Assembly (NCBI GenBank): GCA_030829765.1 | Contig: JAUROO010000098.1 | Coordinates: 1-16,341, forward strand | Source: Miltoncostaeales bacterium | GTDB taxonomy: Bacteria; Actinomycetota; Thermoleophilia; Miltoncostaeales; Miltoncostaeaceae | Reading direction: 5' to 3' | Length of the DNA stretch: 16,341 bases | Shown here: one piece after another, positions 9,701 through 16,233 of the stretch | Layout of the letters: each line of letters opens with the position of its first letter | How positions within the stretch are numbered: position 1 is the stretch's first letter | Notes under the pieces: generated by a model | The model's database searches: none | What the model was told of the DNA's origin: nothing | What the model saw: the letters and a program-made list of their open reading frames with translations, nothing else | Translations under genes and position numbers: made by a program

Positions 9701-10865
9701 TTGCGCTCGACCCGGTGTTCACCGCCACGCTCTCGGGCACCATCATCTACAAGGACGGCTGCCTCCAGCAGGTGCGGAACGCCGCAGGGCAGATGGTGAG
9801 CGGGGGCCCCGGCGACTTCAGCTTCGATGCCGACAACGTGGGGCTCGACATCGCCGGCTTCGACGCCACGGGCATGGTGGCGGTGGGCCAGGTGGCCGGC
9901 GACGAGTACGCGCAGGTACAGACCAGTCTCAAGCTGGGGCCCCAGAGCGGCAAGTACGAAGTTGACATCGCCGGGGAGTTCCAGAGCAACGGGGACTTCT
10001 CGTTCACCGGCAAGGCCACCCTCGCCCTCGCCGGTATCGACCTCGACACAGCGGTGGCCGCGAGCAAGTCCGGTGCCGATGTCGCGGTCACCGGACAGGC
10101 CGACCTCAGCATCGGCGGAACGGTCGCCGACATCAGCGGCGCGTTCTCAATGGACGGAGGGGCGCCCTCCACGACGCTCACCGGGTCGCTGCAGTCGCTG
10201 AACCTCGGTGGCTTCGACCTCGGCAGCGCGTCGATCACCCTCAGCCAGACGCCGTCGTCGGTGGGCGTGAGCGCAGCCATCGAGATGTCCCTTGGCACCG
10301 CGAATGCCGGCGCCACCGCCAAGGGCGACGTGAGCCTCATCATGTCCGGGAATGGCGCGGTACCGCTGTTTCACGGCACGCTCGACGGCACTCTCAACAT
10401 CCCCGCACTGGGATCGGGCGTGTCGATGGCCGCCACCTTCACCGACTGCAACGAGCCCTGCACGGCAGCGGCGGCGCCGAGCTTCACCTTGAACGGCAAG
10501 ATCCAGGCAGCGGGCTTCACCTTCGCTCCCAGCATCACCATGGCAGCCGATGGGAGCTTCGCGGCCAATGTGGACTCAGGCGGCCAGGTGTGCACCGGGA
10601 CCGCGTACCTCGTGGTGGTCGAGGCACAGGGCTGCTTCGGCTACTCGGTCACCATGTTCCTCGGAAGCAGCGCTCCCTACTACTCCCTCGGCGCAAGCGC
10701 CAACGCGGACGTTGACGTGCGCTATTGGCAGAAGCAGGGCAAGTGGTGGCAGGTCTGGAAGTGGGGATGGAGCGGCTGGAGCACGTTCGGCGTGAACCTC
10801 GGCGCGAGCGTCCAACTCGACCCCTTCAAGGTGTGCGTGGACGTCCTGGGGCACGACCTCTGCGC

Positions 10866-10869
<4 letters not shown>
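3742..10869 (+). CDS. Giant secreted multidomain protein: DUF11/Ig-like and PKD-like modules plus long beta-strand-repeat region
   Basis: This 2375-residue protein begins with a Sec-type signal peptide (positive start, hydrophobic Ala/Gly core, cleavage expected around residue 30-33). Residues about 34-750 form five or so beta-sandwich modules of the 'conserved repeat'/DUF11 style, with segments such as TLPPGATV, VVPQGMSI and TLPQGIGL, each followed by a GW-x-C...C pattern suggesting a disulphide. About 750-860 is PKD-like (VVLDGTASTGNG, FELSITDG). Residues 878-921 are an Ala/Arg-rich helical linker, and 926-1014 a second PKD/cadherin-like module. From about 1019 to the end the sequence is Gly/Ser/Thr/Ala-rich alternating beta strands, with a recurring phi-x-phi-[AG]-G-[FL] motif at about 1798, 1861, 2035 and 2153. 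Seven tryptophans lie in 2329-2346. There is no LPxTG motif or C-terminal membrane anchor. It is presumably secreted or held on the cell surface, possibly as an adhesin or envelope structural protein; I do not recognise a specific family. ATG 3742 is chosen because it gives the signal peptide. The reading frame is unbroken. Confidence 0.9.
6373..6504 (+). other. Segment encoding an Ala/Arg-rich basic helical linker within the giant protein
   Basis: Codons 878-921 encode alanine- and serine-rich sequence with nine Arg/Lys and a single Asp, and almost no prolines or glycines, unlike the beta-rich modules on both sides. It separates the first PKD-like module from the second and is predicted by eye to be helical. 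It could be a stalk, a hinge or a wall-binding basic patch. Confidence 0.6.
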
Positions 10870-12238
<1,369 letters not shown>

Positions 12239-12242
<4 letters not shown>

Positions 12243-12910
12243 GCCTCCGGCACCGCCAGCCGGAAGCCCACTCCGCGCACGGTCTCCACCCAGGCGGGGT
12301 CGCCCAGCTTGCGCCGTAGCGACGACACGTGGACGTCAATGGCCTTGGTCTGCACGGCCCAGGTGGTGCCCCACAGGCGCCGGAGGATGTCGTCACGGCT
12401 CACCACGGCGCCGGGGTCCTGCATGAGCATGGCGAGGATGTCGAACTCACGCGGCGTGAGGTGCAGGTCGTCCTCGCCCTGCGTCACCCGCCGGGTGCGG
12501 AGGCTCATGGTGAGCGGGCCGGCCGCCAGGTCATCCGCCGGCCCGGCGGGGTCCCGGGCATCGCCCACCCGGCGCATCACCGCGTTGATGCGGGCGATCA
12601 GTTCCCGCAGCCCGAAGGGCTTCACCACGTAGTCGTCGGCGCCGATCTCCAGCCCCACCACGCGATCGACCTCCTCGCCCCGGGCCGTCACCATGATGAT
12701 GGGCACCCGGCTTCGCGTGCGCATCTCGCGCGCCACGGCGTATCCGTCCATATCGGGCAGGCGCAGGTCCAGCAGCACGAGATCGGGCTCGGGGGCACTG
12801 AGCGCATCGGCGGCCGTGGCCACCCTCTCCACCTCGAAGCCCTCGCGACGCAGGCCGTCCGCGAGCGGGATGGCGATGGCGTCCTCGTCCTCCACCAGGA
12901 GCAGTCTCAT
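12239..12910 (-). CDS. OmpR/PhoB-family DNA-binding response regulator
   Basis: The 223-residue regulator has an N-terminal receiver domain with acidic pocket E7-D8, phospho-acceptor D48 in LVLLDLRLPDMDGY, switch residue T75 in IIMVTARG and K97 in VVKPFG. The C-terminal winged helix (about 130-220) shows HLTPREFDILAMLM, a recognition-helix region with AIDVHVSSLRRKLG, and VRGVGFRL. It is the first gene of a regulator-kinase operon and lies 122 bases from the divergent plus-strand operon at 13033, which makes that operon a likely target. The start is ATG 12910: the receiver fold begins immediately with MRLLLVEDEDAI. Confidence 0.97.
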
Positions 12911-12916
12911 GCGCCA

Positions 12917-12922
12917 AGTATC
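12917..12922 (-). promoter_or_regulatory. Candidate -10 box of the two-component operon
   Basis: On the minus strand GATACT, five of six to TATACT/TATAAT-like boxes, ends six bases before the ATG at 12910. This is the same six-base spacing seen at 3730 and 13021, suggesting a leaderless start. An AGGGA overlapping its upstream edge could alternatively serve as a ribosome binding site. No -35 is convincing. Confidence 0.4.
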
Positions 12923-12949
12923 CCTGCCGGGCGCGCGGGACGCGTCGCC

Positions 12950-13000
12950 CTGGACGTTTCCTTACGAAAGGCTGGACGCTTCCGGGCCAAGGCGTGGAGC
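12950..13000. repeat. Direct repeats at 22-bp spacing in the divergent promoter region (candidate regulator site)
   Basis: CTGGACGTTTCC (12950-12961) and CTGGACGCTTCC (12972-12983) match at 11 of 12 positions and are offset by exactly 22 bases. A weaker third copy of the first half, TGGAGC at 12995-13000, comes exactly 22 bases later. OmpR-family regulators bind tandem half-sites on one face of the helix, so two-turn spacing between a regulator gene and a divergent operon is suggestive of autoregulation and operon control. The binding itself is inference. Confidence 0.5.
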
Positions 13001-13020
13001 GCGCACAATCGCCGGTTCCT

Positions 13021-13026
13021 TACCTT
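13021..13026 (+). promoter_or_regulatory. Candidate -10 box of the five-gene redox operon
   Basis: TACCTT (fits TANNNT) ends six bases before the ATG at 13033. The only purine run, AGGG at 13028-13031, is too close to the start to act as a normal ribosome binding site, which favours a leaderless transcript. The direct repeats at 12950-13000 lie immediately upstream, where an activator would sit. Confidence 0.4.
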
Positions 13027-13032
13027 CAGGGC

Positions 13033-13449
13033 ATGAACAAGCGCGGAGTAATCATCACAAGCACGCTCTTCGGGCTCTTCGCCCTCTTCTTCGGCGTCCT
13101 CGGAGTACGTGCACTGACATTGGGGCCCGACCCCGCCCGGCCGACGGCGGCAGAGATGTCGGCACGCACGGCGGCAGCCGACCGGATGGAGCGGCAGATC
13201 GCCGCGACCCGGGCCGATACCCCACCGGACCTGCCGGCCGTCCCCGAGCGCATCTCGATGCCCGCTACCGCGGTCCCGGCGCCCGTGCAGCGGGCCGCGG
13301 CGACCAGCACGCCGGCGCCCGCCGCCGCAGCGCGCGCGCCATCGCGCGAGTGGGATGACGACGACCACGAGGACGACCACGGGCACGACGGCGACCATGA
13401 CGAGGACCACGACGACGACCACGAGGAGGGCGACGCCGATGACGACTGA
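13033..13449 (+). CDS. Small membrane-anchored protein with Asp/His-rich C-terminal tail
   Basis: A 138-residue protein of no recognised family. After MNKRG comes one hydrophobic helix (about 6-28), likely a signal anchor or uncleaved signal, with the rest outside. A Pro/Ala/Thr-rich linker (about 60-104) leads to a tail at 106-138 with 17 Asp, 5 Glu and 6 His in 33 residues. Such density of carboxylates and imidazoles suggests divalent metal binding (Ca, Zn, Cu, Ni or Fe), but no defined site can be assigned. It is the first gene of the operon and overlaps the next by 11 bases. ATG 13033 is preferred over the in-frame ATG at 12994 because it puts the hydrophobic helix at the N terminus and follows the -10 box. 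Confidence 0.75.
   Translation: MNKRGVIITSTLFGLFALFFGVLGVRALTLGPDPARPTAAEMSARTAAADRMERQIAATRADTPPDLPAVPERISMPATAVPAPVQRAAATSTPAPAAAARAPSREWDDDDHEDDHGHDGDHDEDHDDDHEEGDADDD
13354..13446 (+). repeat. GAC/CAC/GAG-type trinucleotide low-complexity tract
   Basis: About 93 bases made almost entirely of GAC, GAT, CAC, CAT, GAG and GGC codons, encoding the Asp/His/Glu tail. The repeat is imperfect, and synonymous variation suggests selection on the protein rather than recent expansion. It is the kind of sequence that can change length by slippage. Confidence 0.7.
13423..13430 (+). promoter_or_regulatory. Ribosome binding site deciding the start of the second operon gene
   Basis: GAGGAGGG lies eight bases before ATG 13439, inside the Asp/His tail codons of the first gene. 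It is the strongest Shine-Dalgarno in this operon and favours 13439 over the upstream in-frame ATGs at 13355 and 13397, which would only add a Thr-rich shadow of the acidic tail. Confidence 0.7.
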
Positions 13450-13864
13450 TCGGAGCCGCCGGCGCGTGAAGCTGGCCGCCATTACCGGCACGGTGATCGT
13501 GGGAGCAGGGACAGCGGTTGCCATCGGTGCCAACCCCTTCCCCGCGGCAGACCGCCCGAAGGATGCCGACGTACTCGCCCTGGAGGCACGCGAGCAGGCA
13601 CTGAACCGTGATGCGCGCCGCGTGAACGCCGTCAACGCCGAGCGGTGGGCGAGTTACCGGACCGACCTCGCGGCACGGAGGCGCCAGATCGCCCAGGTGA
13701 ACGCCGTGAACGACAGGGTGCGCGCCGCAATCGCGGCACGGGGTCAGTCACCATCCCCCTCGTATGCGGGCAGCTCCTCCGCCTCGGGCTCGACATCCGC
13801 CTCCGCGCCCGCGGCCACGTATGTCCCGCCGGCGGCTCCCGTCGCCAGGTCCAGCTCGTCGTGA
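13439..13864 (+). CDS. Small membrane-anchored coiled-coil protein with Ser/Ala/Pro-rich tail
   Basis: A 141-residue protein of no recognised family. A basic start (MTTDRSRRRVK) and one hydrophobic helix (about 12-30) indicate a signal anchor with the remainder outside. Residues about 41-101 are charged and heptad-like, and contain VNAVN twice (62-66 and 88-92), suggesting a coiled coil or hairpin. The last 40 residues are low-complexity Ser/Ala/Pro ending RSSSS, resembling a flexible surface linker. It overlaps the first gene by 11 bases; its TGA shares the A with the ATG of the ApbE gene (TGATG). Its role is unknown; the operon suggests an extracytoplasmic partner of the redox proteins. Confidence 0.72.
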   Translation: MTTDRSRRRVKLAAITGTVIVGAGTAVAIGANPFPAADRPKDADVLALEAREQALNRDARRVNAVNAERWASYRTDLAARRRQIAQVNAVNDRVRAAIAARGQSPSPSYAGSSSASGSTSASAPAATYVPPAAPVARSSSS

Positions 13865-14742
13865 TGATGCGACGCGAGTTCCGGGCCATGGGCACCGACG
13901 CCGTGCTGGTGCTCGATGACGCCGGATGCGAGGGCGATGAGGCCGGGGTGGCCCTGGACGGTGCCGAACAGGAGGTGCGCCGCATCGAGGCGGTCGCGAG
14001 TCGCTTCAACCCGGATTCCGAACTGATGCGCCTGAACGCCGCGGGCTCGGCGCGGATGACGACCGATCTGTTCCGGCTCATCACCGCGGCCCTTGCCATG
14101 CGCGACGCCACCGGCGGGCGGTTCGACCCCACGGTGCACGCGGCGGTGGTGTCGGCCGGGTACGACCGGACGCTCGATGACCTCCGCGACCGTGCGGAGG
14201 CGGCGGGCCCCGCACGCCCCGGTGGCGGCGGGGTGCGGGTGGATGCGGCCTCCGGCACGGTGACCCTGTCCCCGGGCGTGGCCCTGGATCTCGGTGGCAT
14301 CGCCAAGGGGTGGGCCGCCGACCGTGTGGCCGACACGCTGGGCGTACTCGGCCCCTGCCTCGTGAGCATGGGTGGGGACATGACCATTCGCGGGCTCCAC
14401 CATGGCGAGCCATGGCCCGTGGAGGTGATGCACGCAGATGCGGCGCGCACCATCGGCCTGTCCCGCGGGGGGATGGCCACGTCGGGCACCGACCGGCGCA
14501 GGTGGCAGCGGGCCGGCACGTCCATGCACCATGTGATCGATCCGGCAACGGGTCGCCCAAGCACCACCGACCTCACCCGGGTGACCGCCGTCGGCGACGA
14601 CGCCGCAACGGCGGAGGCATGGGCCACCGCGCTGCTGCTGGCGGGCCGCGACGACGCCCGCCGGGAGGCCCGCGAGCGCGGCATCACCGCCGTGCTCGTG
14701 GGCACGGACGGGTCAACCACGACAACCGGGAGCCTCGCATGA
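13864..14742 (+). CDS. apbE: FAD:protein FMN transferase, ApbE family
   Basis: The 292-residue enzyme belongs to the family that splits FAD and attaches FMN covalently to Ser/Thr of target flavoproteins (NqrC/RnfG-like and FMN-binding-domain proteins). Motifs in order are FRAMGT (6-11), SRFNPDSELMRLN (46-58), FDPTV (87-91), LDLGGIAKGWAAD (141-153), VSMGGD (167-172), MATSG (204-208), HHVIDPATG (222-230) and DDAATAEAWATAL near 245-257, which supplies metal ligands. It is slightly short and has no signal peptide or lipobox, unlike many ApbE proteins, so it should act in the cytoplasm unless exported otherwise. The start ATG 13864 overlaps the previous stop, and a second ATG follows directly at 13867. 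It overlaps the next gene by ATGA. No clear FMN-acceptor domain is encoded in the window. Confidence 0.93.
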   Translation: MMRREFRAMGTDAVLVLDDAGCEGDEAGVALDGAEQEVRRIEAVASRFNPDSELMRLNAAGSARMTTDLFRLITAALAMRDATGGRFDPTVHAAVVSAGYDRTLDDLRDRAEAAGPARPGGGGVRVDAASGTVTLSPGVALDLGGIAKGWAADRVADTLGVLGPCLVSMGGDMTIRGLHHGEPWPVEVMHADAARTIGLSRGGMATSGTDRRRWQRAGTSMHHVIDPATGRPSTTDLTRVTAVGDDAATAEAWATALLLAGRDDARREARERGITAVLVGTDGSTTTTGSLA

Positions 14743-15320
14743 GCATCGTCGCGAACATCACCGAGGTGCCGTTCTGGTGGCTGATGGCCCGTGTCACGGG
14801 AATCGTCGGCTACCTGCTGATCGTCGCCTCGATGGTGTCGGGGGTGGTCCTGCACACCCGCCTGGTGCAGCGCCTGGCGTCACCTGTTGCGAGGATGGAG
14901 TGGCACCGGATCCTCGCCGTCCTGGGCCTGGCGCTGGTGGCGCTGCACGGCGTGGCGCTGGTGATGGACAACTACGTCACCATCACATGGCTGGATCTCG
15001 TGACGCCCGGCGGCACCGAGTACCGGCCCCTGTGGGTATCGGTGGGCGTCCTGTCGATGTGGCTGATGGTGATCATCTCCCTCACCGCCATGTGGCGCAA
15101 GCACCTGGGCGCCGGCTTCTGGAAGGCGGTGCACCTGGCCTCGTACGGCGTGTTCGCCACGGCTACCGTGCATGGGGTGATGGCAGGCACCGACAGCAAC
15201 CAGCCCTGGATGCTGGGTATCTACGTGGCCTCCACGGGCCTGGTGGCGGGCGTCGCCGCGCGCCGCCTGATCGCGGGCCCCAACGCACCGCTGCGGCGGC
15301 GGCGGGCGGCGACGTCATGA
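14739..15320 (+). CDS. Ferric-reductase-like transmembrane haem b protein (YedZ/MsrQ/NOX-type domain)
   Basis: The 193-residue protein has about five membrane helices (roughly 14-37, 54-76, 98-118, 128-148, 158-176). It carries the two spaced histidine pairs expected for stacked haem b binding, H56-x13-H70 and H132-x12-H145, as in the ferric-reductase-like transmembrane domain. It should move electrons across the membrane. There is no fused FAD/NAD-binding domain, so electrons must come from quinol or a separate flavoprotein. Coupling to apbE is shared with other membrane flavin-electron-transfer loci. The start ATG 14739 overlaps the apbE stop (ATGA) and has GGGAG nine bases upstream. The C-terminal end is arginine-rich (RRRR near 186-189), consistent with a cytoplasmic tail. 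Confidence 0.88.
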   Translation: MSIVANITEVPFWWLMARVTGIVGYLLIVASMVSGVVLHTRLVQRLASPVARMEWHRILAVLGLALVALHGVALVMDNYVTITWLDLVTPGGTEYRPLWVSVGVLSMWLMVIISLTAMWRKHLGAGFWKAVHLASYGVFATATVHGVMAGTDSNQPWMLGIYVASTGLVAGVAARRLIAGPNAPLRRRRAATS

Positions 15321-15694
15321 GGGTGCCGCCCTGGGCCAGGTGGGCCCTCGCCGCAGCCCTGGTGCTGGGGGTGACGGCCGCGGGCCTGGCGGCCAACCTT
15401 GCCCTGCTCGACAGCACCACCGACGATGTGCGACTGGGAACCCTCAGCGCCGGCAGCCTGGCGCAGCAGGGCACTGCGACCGGCGGTGACGCAACCGCCG
15501 TTCCCCCGGCACCGGTGGAGCGCGTGGATCCCGCTCCCAGCGCCGACGACGACCGTCGCACGGGTGATCCCTCACGCGCGGATGACCGCAACGGCACCCG
15601 CGCAGACGACGACCAAGCGGATCATCGCACTCGGGATGACCGGCGCGCGGATGACGATGACCACCACCGCGACGACGATGACGACGACGACTGA
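15317..15694 (+). CDS. Small membrane-anchored protein with Asp-rich C-terminal tail
   Basis: A 125-residue protein of no recognised family. After MRVPPWARW there is one hydrophobic helix (about 9-31), then a Gly/Ala/Thr/Pro linker and, from about residue 77, a strongly Asp/Arg-rich tail ending in HHRDDDDDDD. Its plan (N-terminal anchor, linker, acidic tail) copies the first gene of the operon, but the tail mixes Asp with Arg and has only three His. The segment GTLSAGSL (41-48) faintly recalls the SGAT site used by ApbE but is not a match. The start overlaps the upstream stop by ATGA, and it is the last gene of the operon. It is convergent with the next gene with a nine-base gap. Confidence 0.72.
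   Translation: MRVPPWARWALAAALVLGVTAAGLAANLALLDSTTDDVRLGTLSAGSLAQQGTATGGDATAVPPAPVERVDPAPSADDDRRTGDPSRADDRNGTRADDDQADHRTRDDRRADDDDHHRDDDDDDD
15647..15691 (+). repeat. GAC/GAT trinucleotide tract
   Basis: About 45 bases dominated by GAC, GAT and CAC codons, encoding the final ADDDDHHRDDDDDDD residues. It is a second, shorter counterpart of the tract at 13354-13446 in the same operon. Confidence 0.65.
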
Positions 15695-15707
15695 GCGTCG
15701 CCCTCAG
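15691..15707. terminator. Weak bidirectional hairpin between convergent stops
   Basis: CTGAG, seven bases, CTCAG spans both stop codons. The five-base-pair stem has no T-run on either side, so at most it is a poor terminator. It is the only hairpin in the nine-base gap. Confidence 0.2.
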
Positions 15708-16072
15708 GCGGCCGCCAGCACCGCCGGGTCCTGAGGCGCGCCCAGCACCACGGCGAGCAGGTGCCCGGCATCGATGCCCGAGGGGTCGACGCCGGGATCG
15801 GACGCCAGTTCGCGCAGGGCGTCCTCCGCCTCGGGGGAGATCCCCCACATCACCAACTGGTCGTGATGGAGCACCACGCCCTCGCACGCCAAGTGGACCA
15901 GCAGGCCATCGCGCGGAGCCGTCCGGGCCATGCGTGCCGCACGCGTGAGCATCACCACCTCGCGGGCGAGGGTCTGGCGCTCGTGGGGTGCCGGCTCGCT
16001 CCGGGCCGCCCTGGCGCGATCGCACGCGAGGGCGTCGACCTCATCAGCGATTCGCGTCCACGCTGGACACAT
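15704..16072 (-). CDS. Hypothetical 122-residue soluble protein
   Basis: I do not recognise this protein. It starts MCPAWTRIADEVDAL, is predicted mostly helical with Ala, Arg, Asp and Glu, and has no signal peptide or membrane helix. It contains C3, C17 and C63 and a hydrophobic core GLLVHLACEGVVLHH (56-70). The ATG at 16072 has GGAGGAAG (16082-16089) upstream at a good distance, which supports it as a real gene. It is convergent with the redox operon and divergent from the probable sigma-factor gene. The inverted repeat at 16094-16110 lies just beyond the ribosome binding site and could control it. A small regulatory protein is possible, without direct evidence. Confidence 0.6.
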   Translation of the reverse strand: MCPAWTRIADEVDALACDRARAARSEPAPHERQTLAREVVMLTRAARMARTAPRDGLLVHLACEGVVLHHDQLVMWGISPEAEDALRELASDPGVDPSGIDAGHLLAVVLGAPQDPAVLAAA

Positions 16073-16093
16073 TGGGGGGTGCTTCCTCCGATC

Positions 16094-16110
16094 TTCCGGA
16101 TACGCCGGAA
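16094..16110. promoter_or_regulatory. Perfect 6-5-6 inverted repeat, candidate operator
   Basis: TTCCGG, ATACG, CCGGAA forms a perfect dyad with a five-base spacer. It sits in the 161-base region between the divergent genes at 16072 and 16234. The geometry suits a dimeric repressor, but the hairpin would also fold in RNA upstream of the 16072 start. Confidence 0.35.
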
Positions 16111-16218
16111 TCTACGCCCGGATGACACGGGGCGCGGTGGTGTATGCACCAGCATGAGGCCGCCCGATGCGGGGGGAAATGCGCTCCCAGCGCACAAATG
16201 CGCGTGCGCCCCGTCACG

Positions 16219-16224
16219 TACAGT
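16219..16224 (+). promoter_or_regulatory. Candidate -10 box of the sigma-factor gene
   Basis: TACAGT (fits TANNNT) ends nine bases before GTG 16234 with no ribosome binding site in between, repeating the arrangement at 1501. Confidence 0.35.
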
Positions 16225-16233
16225 CACAACACG

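Noticed and set aside
12955..12966. Twelve-base identity (CGTAAGGAAACG) between the regulator intergenic region and codons 2-5 of the right-edge gene (16237-16248)
   Set aside because: A 16-kb window is expected to contain several 12-base matches by chance when both strands are compared, and one copy is coding.
13355..13438. Upstream extension of the second operon protein from ATG 13355
   Set aside because: It would add only a Thr/Arg run that is a frame-shifted reading of the Asp/His codons; the strong ribosome binding site at 13423-13430 marks 13439 as the start.
13354..13446. CRISPR-like or tandem-repeat array
   Set aside because: The periodicity is three bases and follows codons for Asp and His; there are no spacers or constant repeat units.
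15952..16227. A 91-codon minus-strand frame across the unknown gene start and the intergenic region
   Set aside because: Arg/Pro/Ser-rich shadow with no ribosome binding site; the 122-codon frame has a good one.
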